Shown here: piece after piece, positions 8,648 through 16,864 of the stretch
How the letters are laid out: the number at the start of each line of letters is the position of its first letter
Numbering within the stretch: the first letter of the stretch is position 1
DNA from: Paludibacterium purpuratum
GTDB taxonomy: Bacteria; Pseudomonadota; Gammaproteobacteria; Burkholderiales; Chromobacteriaceae
Reading direction: 5' to 3'
DNA length: 64,000 bases
Assembly (NCBI RefSeq): GCF_004363805.1
Contig: NZ_SNZP01000002.1
Location: forward strand, 310,001-374,000
The notes under the pieces: generated by a model
The model's database searches: none
The model's input: the letters and a program-made list of their open reading frames with translations, nothing else
What the model was told of the DNA's origin: nothing
Translations under genes and position numbers: made by a program

Positions 8648-10135
8648 ATGGGTGCACTCGCTGAAGTAACCAACGAAACGATGGACTTGATCAAGTCGTC
8701 TTACGGTAACGACATTTCCAAGTCCATCACCACCGCGTCGGGCCTGGTCGCCTACGACCTGCAGGCGCCGGCCAAAAACCTATATCCGGTCTACACCCCG
8801 CTGCGCAATAAGATTCCGCGTACCGGCGGCGGCAAGGGCGTGGCCACCAACTGGCGCACCGTGAAGTCGATTACGGGCTCCGGTTTCGACACTTCGCCGT
8901 GGTTGCCGGAAGGCCAGCGTTCGGGCCGTATGAGCTATGCGACCGCGCCGAAGGCTGCCAACTACGTGACGCTGGGCGAAGAGGACAGCGTCACCTTCGA
9001 AGCGACCAACGCGGGCCAAGGCTTCGAAGACGTGCGCGCCACCATGACCGCACGCCTGCTGCAGAAGTTCATGCTGAAGGAAGAAAACGCCATCCTGGGC
9101 GGTAATGCCACGCTCCAGCTCGGCACGCCGAGCGCACCGACCGTTTCGGCTTCCGGCACCGGGGGTACCCTGGCCGCCGCCACCTACTCGGTTATCGTCG
9201 TCGCACTGACCCAGGAAGGCTTCTACAACTCGAACATTTCCGCCGGCGTCGCAACCACCAAGACCGTTACCGGCGCCGATGGACAGACCTACGTTCTCAA
9301 CGGCGGTTCGTCCAACAAGTCGGCCAACGCCACCCAGGCGGTAACCCTTGGCCAGAGCCTTGTTGCCAGCGTATCCCCGGTCATTGGCGCAGTCGGTTAC
9401 GCCTGGTTCGTTGGTGCGGCTGGCTCCGAGTCGTTGCAGGCCATCACCACCGTCAACAGCGCGGCCTTCTCGGCGCCGCTGGCTGGCGGTCGTCAAGCCG
9501 TTTCCGCGATTACCGGCGACTGCTCGGCTAACCCGGGTCTGGCATTCGATGGCCTGCTCTCCACCGCCTTCAACCCGGCAAACTCGGCCTACGTGTCCAT
9601 GCAGCCGACCGGTAACGCCGGTGTCGGCACCCCGCTGACCGCCGGCGGCCGCGGCAACGTTGTCGAAATCGATGCGATGCTGAAAAACATGTGGGACGGC
9701 TACAACCTGTCCCCGACGGTGATCTACGCCAACAGCCAGGAAATCAAGAACATCACCGACAAGGTGATGGCGACTGCCAGCGGCACGATCCTGCGTATGC
9801 AGCAGAACACGAAAGAGCCGTATGCGGTTGTGGCCAACGGTGTGGTATCGGCCTACTACAACCCGTTCATGCCGAATGGTGGCCAGATCATCCCGATCAT
9901 CATTCACCCGAAGGTTCCCCCGGGTACGCTGATCGGCTGGTGCGAAGATCTGCCGATCTACTACCAGAACAACGAGGTGCAGAACGTGGCGGAGATTAAG
10001 ACCCGCCAGGACTACTACCAGATCGACTGGCCGGTTCGCACTCGTCAGTACGAAACCGGCGTTTACGCCGAGGAAGTCCTGGCAATCTACGCGCCATTCG
10101 CCATGGGGATCATCGGTAACATCGCCAACGGCTAA
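8648..10135 (+). CDS. Major capsid protein with inserted domain
   Basis: A 495-residue protein. The N-terminal arm and the segment KIPRTGGGKGVATNWRTV, the spine helix region (FEDVRATMTARLLQKFMLKE) and the C-terminal region (VYAEEVLAIYAPFAMGIIGN) fit an HK97-fold major capsid protein. Residues about 155-290 are Thr/Ser/Gly/Ala-rich beta sequence (GTLAAATYSVIVVALTQEGF and so on), resembling an immunoglobulin-like surface domain inserted in the fold. This makes it longer than a typical HK97-type capsid protein. Two hairpins precede the gene and one follows it. Confidence 0.88.
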   Translation: MGALAEVTNETMDLIKSSYGNDISKSITTASGLVAYDLQAPAKNLYPVYTPLRNKIPRTGGGKGVATNWRTVKSITGSGFDTSPWLPEGQRSGRMSYATAPKAANYVTLGEEDSVTFEATNAGQGFEDVRATMTARLLQKFMLKEENAILGGNATLQLGTPSAPTVSASGTGGTLAAATYSVIVVALTQEGFYNSNISAGVATTKTVTGADGQTYVLNGGSSNKSANATQAVTLGQSLVASVSPVIGAVGYAWFVGAAGSESLQAITTVNSAAFSAPLAGGRQAVSAITGDCSANPGLAFDGLLSTAFNPANSAYVSMQPTGNAGVGTPLTAGGRGNVVEIDAMLKNMWDGYNLSPTVIYANSQEIKNITDKVMATASGTILRMQQNTKEPYAVVANGVVSAYYNPFMPNGGQIIPIIIHPKVPPGTLIGWCEDLPIYYQNNEVQNVAEIKTRQDYYQIDWPVRTRQYETGVYAEEVLAIYAPFAMGIIGNIANG

Positions 10136-10152
10136 TCGCACAACCAACCTTG

Positions 10153-10180
10153 ACCGGCCCTCTTGTGGGGCCGGTTTTCT
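10153..10180 (+). terminator. Terminator-like hairpin after the capsid gene
   Basis: ACCGGCCC pairs with GGGCCGGT, followed by TTTCTTTT. Confidence 0.7.
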
Positions 10181-10196
10181 TTTGGAGCGTTCCAAA

Positions 10197-10478
10197 ATGA
10201 GCGATCAAATCAAACTGATGGCCCCGGAGAACTGTGATTCGTTCAACTTCGGCGGCCAAGAATACGACGTGTCGGATGACGGTACCGTCGACGTGTCGGC
10301 CGGTGCCGTCAAGGATCTGCTGTCGCACGGCTTTACCGTGTCGACCAGCCAGGACACGCCGCCGGCGAAGGGCAAGCGTGGCCAGAAGGCGGCGGCTAAG
10401 CCCGCAGACGTGCCGGCCGACGCCTCCACCGAAGGCAGCCAGGACACGCCGCCGGCTACCGATTCTGCCGGGAGCTGA
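10197..10478 (+). CDS. Small head-associated protein, function unknown
   Basis: A 93-residue protein from the ATG at 10197 (TTTGGAGCG upstream). An upstream in-frame ATG at 10182 overlaps that binding site. The N-terminal 50 residues are a compact domain (FGGQEYDVSDDGTVDVS). The C-terminal half is a flexible Ala/Pro/Lys tail containing SQDTPPA twice. Its place between capsid and connector genes suggests a minor head or decoration role, but I see no family signature. Confidence 0.6.
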   Translation: MSDQIKLMAPENCDSFNFGGQEYDVSDDGTVDVSAGAVKDLLSHGFTVSTSQDTPPAKGKRGQKAAAKPADVPADASTEGSQDTPPATDSAGS

Positions 10479-10480
10479 TC

Positions 10481-11029
10481 ATGTCCACGCTGACGTCACT
10501 GGCGAACGTCAAGCAGTGGTTGACCCTGACCACCACGACCGATGATGCCATGCTGACGCGGCTGATTGCCGCGGCCAGCACGTTTATCGAGACGTGGCTA
10601 AATCGCACGCTTGGCCAGCAGCAATACACCGAGACGCGGAATGGTAACGGCAAGCAAACCATGCTGCTGGGCAACTACCCGGTGACGGCAGTGACGGGGG
10701 TTCAGATCAACGGCGCGCCGGTTCTGCCCTCTGCCGCATTCGGTCAGGCTGGCTACACGTTCGACGGCACCACGCTCTACCTGACGAGCTACACATTCGC
10801 GCGCGGACGGCAGAACGTGCAGATCCAATACACCGCAGGGTACGCCACCATCCCGCTCGACATTGAGCAGGCCTGCATCGACCTGGTGTGCGTGAGGTAC
10901 AAGGAGCGGCAGCGCATCGGCGAGCAGTCGAAGGCAATCAATGGCGAGACCGTGAGTTTCATGATCAAGGATCTGTCGCCGTTCGCGTTGTCGGTTCTCC
11001 AGAACTACAAGCGCGTGGTGCAGCCATGA
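10481..11029 (+). CDS. Head-tail connector protein (gp6-like)
   Basis: A 182-residue protein matching the phage connector family that closes the portal ring (HK97 gp6/SPP1 gp15 type). The helical N-terminus (LANVKQWLTLTTTTDDAMLT, then LIAAASTFIETWLNR) is characteristic. It is followed by a beta region and a C-terminal helical stretch (IEQACIDLVCVRYKERQRIG). Its stop overlaps the next start in an ATGA junction at 11026. Confidence 0.85.
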   Translation: MSTLTSLANVKQWLTLTTTTDDAMLTRLIAAASTFIETWLNRTLGQQQYTETRNGNGKQTMLLGNYPVTAVTGVQINGAPVLPSAAFGQAGYTFDGTTLYLTSYTFARGRQNVQIQYTAGYATIPLDIEQACIDLVCVRYKERQRIGEQSKAINGETVSFMIKDLSPFALSVLQNYKRVVQP

Positions 11030-11508
11030 TCAAGGGTGCCATCACCGGCGACCGTGAGGTGATCGCTCGGTTCACGCACATGCCGAGCAACCTGCTGGAC
11101 AGGCTAACAAAGACCATCACTCGGCTTTGCATCAAGCTGCGAATCATGGTGGTTCAGGACTACCTGTCCGGCCAGGTGCTCAATGTGCGCAACGGGCGCC
11201 TGCGCCGCAGCATTACCTACGACGTGAGCCACGCAGGCATGTCGGATGTGACCGGTACCGTCGGCACCAACGTCGCATATGCCCGCTTCTTCGAGAAGGG
11301 TTTCCACGGCACCGAGAACGTGCGCGAGCACCTGCGCTTGGTGAAAAAGGCCTTTGGCAAGGAGCTACGATCTCCGGTCTGGTCGACGGTACGCGCCCAT
11401 CCTCGTCAAGTCGACATGGATGCCAAGTCGTTTCTGGCGCCGGCGCTGAAAGGCATGACGCCAGAGATCCTGGATCAGATCAACGCCGCGGTGAAGGAGG
11501 CACACTAA
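11026..11508 (+). CDS. HK97 gp10-like head-tail joining / minor tail protein
   Basis: A 160-residue protein that probably completes the head-tail interface. The sequence (RLRRSITYDV, then GTVGTNVAYARFFEKGFHG) carries the Thr-N-x-x-Tyr-A motif typical of the HK97 gp10/tail-completion family. Its ATG at 11026 overlaps the preceding stop, and its TAA overlaps the next ATG at 11508, so three connector genes form one coupled unit. Confidence 0.82.
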   Translation: MIKGAITGDREVIARFTHMPSNLLDRLTKTITRLCIKLRIMVVQDYLSGQVLNVRNGRLRRSITYDVSHAGMSDVTGTVGTNVAYARFFEKGFHGTENVREHLRLVKKAFGKELRSPVWSTVRAHPRQVDMDAKSFLAPALKGMTPEILDQINAAVKEAH

Positions 11509-11939
11509 TGAATCTGCCACGCGAAACCATTTACGCGGCCTTGTTTGCGCGCTTGGCGGCCATTCCAACGCTGGTCACCACGTCGCGGAAGCTTCGGCAC
11601 TGGTCCGATGTCCAGCCAGCCGAGCAGCCGGCGCTGTTCCAAGCACAGAAGAACCAGCGCGGCGTCGTCACAACGCCAGGCGCCCCGACCAAGTGGACGC
11701 TGCCGGCTGATGTCTACCTCTACGCCTGGGCGCCGGACGACCAATTGCCATCCAGCATCATCAACTCGCTGCTCGATGCCGTCGAAGCGGCGCTGGTACC
11801 GGATAACCCAATGACCGGCAAGTGCACGCTAGGCGGCTTGGTCGAGCACGTCTATCTCGACGGGGAAATCGAGACGGATGGCGGCGTCTTGGGCAATCAG
11901 GCCATCGCAATCATCCCGATCAACATCGTCACCACGTAG
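11508..11939 (+). CDS. Tail completion / minor tail protein
   Basis: A 143-residue protein beginning at the TAATG overlap. The pattern (RETIYAALFARLAAIPTLVT, DVQPAEQPALFQAQ, then GGVLGNQAIAIIPINIV) matches small gpU-like tail terminator proteins, which cap the tail and join it to the head. It is the last gene of the connector group and is followed by a hairpin and the tail tube gene. Assignment rests on sequence pattern and gene order. Confidence 0.7.
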   Translation: MNLPRETIYAALFARLAAIPTLVTTSRKLRHWSDVQPAEQPALFQAQKNQRGVVTTPGAPTKWTLPADVYLYAWAPDDQLPSSIINSLLDAVEAALVPDNPMTGKCTLGGLVEHVYLDGEIETDGGVLGNQAIAIIPINIVTT

Positions 11940-11968
11940 CCGGCGCCAACCGGCCAGTTGTTTCAACA

Positions 11969-11989
11969 CCCGCCACTCGGCGGGTTTTT
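11969..11989 (+). terminator. Terminator-like hairpin before the tail tube gene
   Basis: CCCGCC-ACTC-GGCGGG followed by TTTTT. Confidence 0.8.
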
Positions 11990-12005
11990 CATTTTGGAGA
12001 CTCAA

Positions 12006-12782
12006 ATGGCGCAATACGCTTTCGGCGCGGGCAACATGTACGTCACCCAGCTTATCGACGCATGGGGCAATACGATCGCCACGCCTACCCCATTGCCGCT
12101 GATGGTCATGCAGGAAGGGAGCATCGACTTGTCGGCAGACAGTAAGGAGCTGTACGGCCAGAATCAATACGCTGCGGCCGTTGCGCGCGGCAAGGGCAAG
12201 ATCGCAATCAAGGTGAAGCCGGCCCGGATCTACGCCGGCATCTGGAACGCGCTTTTTTTCGGCCAAAGCCTGACCTCTGGCCTGCTGGCCATCAACACCG
12301 ACAACGTCGGCACGGCGATTCCTGCATCGACCCCTTATACCGTGACCGTGGCACCGCCGAACAGCGGCACATTCGTTGCCGACATGGGCGTGATCGGCGC
12401 CAGTGGTTCGCCGTTGGCCAAGGTCGCCAGCAACCCGGCAACCGGCCAATACGCCTGCTCGGTCGCCGGCGTCTATACGTTCGCCGCGGCCGACTCCGGC
12501 AAGATGGTCTACATCAACTACCAGTACACCGTCGGCAGCTCGAGCGCCGGTACTGCGCAAATGCAGACCGTGCGCAACCTGCCGATGGGCTATGCGCCGC
12601 AGTTCCGCGCCGACCTCGGCGTGTCGTACCAGGGGAAAATCGTTACCTTCTCGATCCCTCAGGCCGTTTCCACCAAGATGACCCTGGGCTTCAAGAATGA
12701 AGACTTCATGATCCCCGAGTTCGATTTCTCGGCAATGGACAACGGTACCGGCAACGTTCTGACCTGGTCCACTTCGGAGTAA
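12006..12782 (+). CDS. Major tail tube protein
   Basis: A 258-residue protein from the ATG at 12006, with TTGGAGACTC upstream; the in-frame ATG at 11958 falls before the preceding hairpin and is unlikely. The product is beta-rich and begins MAQYAFGAGNMYVTQLIDAW. It contains a DLSADSKELYGQNQY-type segment found in siphovirus tail tube proteins. It lies directly upstream of the tail chaperone and tape measure genes, the standard position. Confidence 0.82.
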   Translation: MAQYAFGAGNMYVTQLIDAWGNTIATPTPLPLMVMQEGSIDLSADSKELYGQNQYAAAVARGKGKIAIKVKPARIYAGIWNALFFGQSLTSGLLAINTDNVGTAIPASTPYTVTVAPPNSGTFVADMGVIGASGSPLAKVASNPATGQYACSVAGVYTFAAADSGKMVYINYQYTVGSSSAGTAQMQTVRNLPMGYAPQFRADLGVSYQGKIVTFSIPQAVSTKMTLGFKNEDFMIPEFDFSAMDNGTGNVLTWSTSE

Positions 12783-12788
12783 GCAACC

Positions 12789-13097
12789 ATGATCGAAGGC
12801 GTAAAACTCAAACTCGGCGGTAAGGATCTGATCGTGCCGTCCCTGTCGTTCAAGCAGATCAAGGTTTTGCTGCCGACCGTGCAGAAAATCGGCGGCAAGG
12901 GCGTATCGGCCGAGAACATGGACGACATTGCACTGGTTGTCCATACGGCCCTAAGCCGGAATTACCCCGACATGACCGTTGAGGAGGTCGAGGAAGCCCT
13001 CGACATGAATAACGGGATGAAGGCAATTCTTGCTGTCATGGGTCAATCAGGTCTGGAGCTTGTCTCCGAGGGGGAAGCGGAACCGGGGAGCCGTTAG
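12789..13097 (+). CDS. Tail assembly chaperone, upstream frame (gpG-like)
   Basis: A 102-residue acidic helical protein (VKLKLGGKDLIVPSLSFKQI, then IALVVHTALSRNYPDMTVEE). It matches the N-terminal component of the lambda G/GT-type tail chaperone that holds the tape measure during tail assembly. A second frame (-1) opens at 13013, overlaps the end of this gene and continues for 80 codons past its stop, as in phages that make a longer G-T fusion by ribosomal slippage. Confidence 0.78.
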   Translation: MIEGVKLKLGGKDLIVPSLSFKQIKVLLPTVQKIGGKGVSAENMDDIALVVHTALSRNYPDMTVEEVEEALDMNNGMKAILAVMGQSGLELVSEGEAEPGSR

Positions 13098-13342
13098 ATT
13101 GGGATCTGCTGTACTCCCACATCATCGCTTGTACGGGTTGGACGTGGGAGTACATCGACGATTTCATGACGATTCCCCGGTTGGCGGCCATGAACCGCTA
13201 TTGGCAAGACAATCCGCCGCTGCACTCGATGGTGGCGGCCTACTTCGGCATCGGCAAAGTCAGCCAGACCAGCAACACCCCGCGCGACCCTGGGCTTGAT
13301 GAAGCTGGACAGAGCTTGTTCGACCTTTTACCGCGCGCGTAG
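13013..13342 (+). CDS. Tail assembly chaperone, -1 frame extension (gpT-like)
   Basis: This frame has no good start of its own: it opens after a TAA at 13010 and runs to a TAG at 13340. Past the upstream stop it reads DWDLLYSHIIACTGWTWEYI, then DDFMTIPRLAAMNRYWQDNP. This closely resembles the DUF1799-like/GTA T-domain that follows G proteins. Expression most likely needs a -1 shift between 13013 and 13095; a run of five G (13070-13074) followed by AA is the best slip candidate seen. The product would be a fusion with the 12789 gene. Confidence 0.65.
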   Translation, partial: RDEGNSCCHGSIRSGACLRGGSGTGEPLDWDLLYSHIIACTGWTWEYIDDFMTIPRLAAMNRYWQDNPPLHSMVAAYFGIGKVSQTSNTPRDPGLDEAGQSLFDLLPRA

Positions 13343-13373
13343 AATCCTGTGACATTTATGTCAGGGGTATTCT

Positions 13374-13652
13374 ATGAAAAGAGTCATTATTACTGCCCTT
13401 TGTGTCTTGCTGTTCGGATGCGCGGGCACTCCATTCAAATGGGGATCGGCCCGTCAAATCAAATCAGGCATGACGCCGACAGAGGTTACGCAGATTATGG
13501 GGGCACCGTATTCCGTGACGGCGTCAGGCGAGAAATTGATCTACACATGGGTTGACGTCAACAGCTTGACAATGTCGACCAAATCGCTTGCTGTCGTATT
13601 CATCGATGGCAAAGTCAAGCAGGCTCCTGTAATTCCACCCGATTATCAATAG
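13374..13652 (+). CDS. BamE/SmpA-like lipoprotein (prophage cargo)
   Basis: A 92-residue protein with a lipoprotein signal (MKRVIITALCVLLFGC; Cys16 would be lipidated). It is followed by IKSGMTPTEVTQIMGAPYSV, a helix-turn motif typical of the BamE/SmpA/OmlA fold. It sits between tail chaperone and tape measure regions with its own terminator at 13671, and GC is lower than the neighbours, so it is likely a moron expressed from the lysogen. Small phage lipoproteins of this kind can alter the host surface or block superinfection; that role is inference. Confidence 0.75.
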   Translation: MKRVIITALCVLLFGCAGTPFKWGSARQIKSGMTPTEVTQIMGAPYSVTASGEKLIYTWVDVNSLTMSTKSLAVVFIDGKVKQAPVIPPDYQ

Positions 13653-13670
13653 CAAGTAAATCTTAAGAAG

Positions 13671-13692
13671 CCGCCCAATTCGGGCGGTTTTT
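13671..13692 (+). terminator. Intrinsic terminator after the lipoprotein gene
   Basis: CCGCCC-AATTC-GGGCGG followed by TTTTT. Confidence 0.8.
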
Positions 13693-13699
13693 ACATTTC

Positions 13700-13729
13700 A
13701 GCCTCACGGTTCCCCGTGGGGCTTTTTTT
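13700..13729 (+). terminator. Second terminator-like hairpin before the Rha gene
   Basis: AGCC-T-CACGG pairs with CCGTG-GGGCT (one bulge), followed by a run of seven T. Confidence 0.6.
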
Positions 13730-13826
13730 GTCCACGGCTAGGGTAGCTCCCGAACATCTGGCGCCAAGACCCTGCACAACGCCGGCCGCCGTGGACGCCT
13801 TTCTTTGTGCAGGCGAGGGTAACAAC

Positions 13827-14336
13827 ATGACCGATCTGACGATTTCGAATTTCAGTGACTTGGTGATGATGGCCGGCGACAGGATCGTCACCGACTCGCG
13901 CCGAGTGGCAAGGCATTTCGGCAAACGGCACGACAACGTTCTCCGCGCATACGATCGCATCGAGTGCAGCAAAGAATTCAACCAACTCAATTTTGAGGCA
14001 GTTGAATACATGGATGCCAAGGGTGAATTGCGCCGCATGATTCGCATGACCAAGGACGGCTTCATGTTTATGGTCATGGGGTTCACTGGCAAAAAGGCCG
14101 CACAGACTAAGGAATCCTTCATCGTTGCCTTCAACGCCATGGCCGACCACATTCGCCGGCAGTCTGCCAGCGCCTGGCAGGAATACCGCGCTGCGGCGAT
14201 TGAGTTCGAGAAGGGCCGCGACACGGCCAGCCTGTGCGGCAAGGGATTGCGGCGCTGGCGCACCATAAAGCACGCGCTCGAGGATCGCCTAGATCGACTC
14301 GAATGCGAAGTTCAACCTGCCCTCTTCCTTAACTGA
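13827..14336 (+). CDS. Rha family phage regulatory protein
   Basis: A 169-residue protein with the Rha (pRha/ORF6N-like) domain at residues 14-110: DRIVTDSRRVARHFGKRHDN, then RMTKDGFMFMVMGFTGKKAA. In other phages Rha blocks infection or acts as a regulator in hosts lacking IHF. ATG 13827 is preceded by GCGAGGG. The frame stays open 37 codons further upstream to 13716, with a peptide (TARVAPEHLAPRPCTTPAAV) that resembles the leader seen before many phage Rha/Ash genes, so a longer form is possible. It is an accessory gene inserted between tail chaperone and tape measure. Confidence 0.82.
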   Translation: MTDLTISNFSDLVMMAGDRIVTDSRRVARHFGKRHDNVLRAYDRIECSKEFNQLNFEAVEYMDAKGELRRMIRMTKDGFMFMVMGFTGKKAAQTKESFIVAFNAMADHIRRQSASAWQEYRAAAIEFEKGRDTASLCGKGLRRWRTIKHALEDRLDRLECEVQPALFLN

Positions 14337-14354
14337 CCCGCTCCGGCGGGTTTT
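14337..14354 (+). terminator. Terminator-like hairpin before the tape measure gene
   Basis: CCCGC-TCCG-GCGGG followed by TTTT, one base after the Rha stop. Confidence 0.65.
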
Positions 14355-14371
14355 CTCATTTGTGAGCCGCC

Positions 14372-16864
14372 ATGTCAGATAACGTCGAAGTAAAGATTAC
14401 CGGCAATGCCGCTGGCGCGGTTGCCGCGATGACGGAGGCCAGTCAGGCGGTCAAGATCGGCGTCGAGTCGATGAAGGGACAGATCGAGCGCATGGGCTCG
14501 CTGTTCGAGGCGGTACAGTCCAAGTTCGCCATGCTCTCAGCGGTGCTTGCAGGCGGTGCAGCTTTCAAGGCGGCAATGAAAGCCGCAAGTGATTGGAACA
14601 TGCAGGCGGGTGGCATGGCGCGCCAGCTTGGGATCACGACTCAGCAAGCATCGGTTCTGGCTGTGGGCCTGCATAGCGTCGGTGTCAGTACCGACACCTA
14701 CCGCCAAGCAGCCATGCTGCTGACCCGCCAAATGTCGGCGAACGAGTCGGCATTCAAGACGCTGGGCGTATCGATCAAAGACACGCACACCGGCGCGTTG
14801 CGGCCGATCACCGAGATCATGTCCGACGTAAATACCAAGCTTGGCAGCATCCATAATGCCACCGAGCGAAATACCGCGGGGATGAAGGTATACGGGCGAG
14901 GCTGGGCAGAAGTACAAGGCGTGCTGAAGCTAAACGCCGCGGCGATGAAGGAAGCGCAGGAAACGGCTGAGCGACTACACCTCATTGTCGGCCCGGACGG
15001 TGTCGCACAAACCAAGGCCTACGCCAAGGAACAGCGCGAGCTGGGGCTGATCGCCGAGTCGCTGGAAATTCAGCTCGGCAACACCCTGATGCCTTCACTG
15101 GTTGATCTCGGCTCCTGGCTTGGGGAGATCGGCCCGCGAGCGGCCGATGCATTCGGCAAAGCGATGGATCTCGTAAAAACCGCCGTAGGCGGTGTATGGG
15201 AAATCGTCAAAGCCCTTGGCGAACTGTACAACCAAGTCTGCACCGAAGTGGTGGCCGCTGTGGCATCCGCCTTTGGCGAGAAGATTCCCGCCGATTTCGA
15301 TGCCTTCGGCAGTGCAGTCAAAGTCGTGCAGTCTTTGTTTATCGCCTTCAAGTTCGCCGTACTGGAGTGCATCCAGTTCATTGCCGGCTATCTCGAAGCC
15401 GGGGCAAAAAATTTCGAGACATTTGGCAAGGTAGCCAACGATGTGCTGCACCTGGACTTTGCCGGCGCAAAAGCAGACATGGCCGCTGGGTTTGACGCGA
15501 TCGCGGCCATTGTCAAACGCCGTGCCGCCGAAATGGTGGCAATCAAAAACGCGGCTGACGCCCAAGTCAAGGACGTGTGGAATGGCAAAAAGAAAACGCC
15601 GGAAGAAGGCGCCCAGCCATCGGAAGATGGCGCAGACAAGCACCTCGACTTCAACAAGGGGAAGAAAAAGGGCGGCGGCAGCGACCGCATGGCCGCCTGG
15701 CGCGACGAGCTGACGCAGAAGAAGGAGGCCGAGGGCGACTATTTCAAGTCCTCGCTGGACATGGAAGAGAGCTTTTGGCAATCCAAGCTCGCGCTCATCA
15801 AGGGTAACAGCAAGCAAGAGGTCGCCGAGCGCCGTTCCATCCAGCACGAGCTTTACCAGATCCACAAGCAACAGGCCGAGCAGCAGCGCCAGCTCGACGA
15901 CGAGTCGATCGCGCAGAAAGAGAAGCTGGGCAAGGCTGACGTCGACGCCGCGCGCGAGGCGGTGCAAGCCAAGAAGGATTTGGGAGAGATCAGCGATGTG
16001 CAGGAGCTGCAATCGCTCCAGCAGCTCAAGGATTTGGAGTATCAGATCGAGCTGAAGGCACTGCAGGACAAGCTAGCGCTTTACCAGGACGACAAGCTGG
16101 CTAAGCAAAAGCTGCTCGACGAAATCGCCCTGCTGGAAAAGCAGCATGCTACACAATCTGTGCAGTCTGCCAACCAGATCGCCCAGGCTCAGAAAAAGCA
16201 GTCCGAGCAAATGCTGGCCCCGATCACCTCAGCAATGGATAAGTCGATCACCGGCATGATCATGGGTACGCAGACGTTGCAGCAGGCTGTATCCAATATC
16301 GGCCAGAACATCATCGCCGAATTCGTCAACATGACGATCAAGCGCGGTGTCGCCTGGGCGGCCTCTGAACTGGGCATGACCGGGGCGACCGAAGGTGCTA
16401 CGGCTGTGCGCACCACTTTGCAGGCCACGAGTTCCACTGCGGTGGTTTCTGCCAAGGGAGTGGAAGCAACTGGGGTAGTCAGCGCCAACGCAGCCGAAGC
16501 CGCATCCGGTGCGGCAGCATCGGTAGCGAGCATTCCCTTTGTGGGCTGGGCTATGGCGGCCGGTGTGTTCGCGTCGACCATGGCGATGGTCATGGGCGCC
16601 AAGGGATCTATTCCATCAGCTCGAGGCGGTTTCGACATCCCGGCCGGCATCAACCCACTGACCCAACTCCACGAGCGCGAAATGGTGCTGCCGGCCGCGC
16701 AGGCTGACGCCGTGCGCGATATGGCCAATGGGGGTGGTGGAAGTGGTGCCATGCACTTGCACGTCCACGCGGTCGACGCGCAGAGCGTGCAGCGCCTATT
16801 TGCGCAGAACGGGGCGCAACTGACCAAGGTCATGCGAGAGCAAAAGCGGAGGTTCGCTCGATGA
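14372..16864 (+). CDS. Tail tape measure protein
   Basis: An 830-residue protein that sets tail length and passes through the tail tube. The N-terminal 200 residues are the conserved tape-measure segment (AAMKAASDWNMQAGGMARQL, then SIHNATERNTAGMKVYGRGW). Hydrophobic helices occur near 265-360, followed by a long charged coiled coil (about 440-620, heavily Lys/Glu/Gln). A Gly/Ala-rich helical region with membrane-active character (670-750) precedes a conserved C-terminus (GINPLTQLHEREMVLPAAQA). Length is consistent with a tail of roughly 120 nm by the usual residue-to-length rule. Its TGA overlaps the next ATG. Confidence 0.9.
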   Translation: MSDNVEVKITGNAAGAVAAMTEASQAVKIGVESMKGQIERMGSLFEAVQSKFAMLSAVLAGGAAFKAAMKAASDWNMQAGGMARQLGITTQQASVLAVGLHSVGVSTDTYRQAAMLLTRQMSANESAFKTLGVSIKDTHTGALRPITEIMSDVNTKLGSIHNATERNTAGMKVYGRGWAEVQGVLKLNAAAMKEAQETAERLHLIVGPDGVAQTKAYAKEQRELGLIAESLEIQLGNTLMPSLVDLGSWLGEIGPRAADAFGKAMDLVKTAVGGVWEIVKALGELYNQVCTEVVAAVASAFGEKIPADFDAFGSAVKVVQSLFIAFKFAVLECIQFIAGYLEAGAKNFETFGKVANDVLHLDFAGAKADMAAGFDAIAAIVKRRAAEMVAIKNAADAQVKDVWNGKKKTPEEGAQPSEDGADKHLDFNKGKKKGGGSDRMAAWRDELTQKKEAEGDYFKSSLDMEESFWQSKLALIKGNSKQEVAERRSIQHELYQIHKQQAEQQRQLDDESIAQKEKLGKADVDAAREAVQAKKDLGEISDVQELQSLQQLKDLEYQIELKALQDKLALYQDDKLAKQKLLDEIALLEKQHATQSVQSANQIAQAQKKQSEQMLAPITSAMDKSITGMIMGTQTLQQAVSNIGQNIIAEFVNMTIKRGVAWAASELGMTGATEGATAVRTTLQATSSTAVVSAKGVEATGVVSANAAEAASGAAASVASIPFVGWAMAAGVFASTMAMVMGAKGSIPSARGGFDIPAGINPLTQLHEREMVLPAAQADAVRDMANGGGGSGAMHLHVHAVDAQSVQRLFAQNGAQLTKVMREQKRRFAR

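Noticed and set aside
8780..10195. A 471-codon leftward frame under the major capsid gene
   Set aside because: It is the reverse-strand shadow of a strongly codon-biased capsid gene with no protein similarity or binding site.
13030..13299. An 89-codon frame overlapping the tail chaperone extension
   Set aside because: It is in a third frame with no family similarity; the -1 frame encodes the T-like domain.
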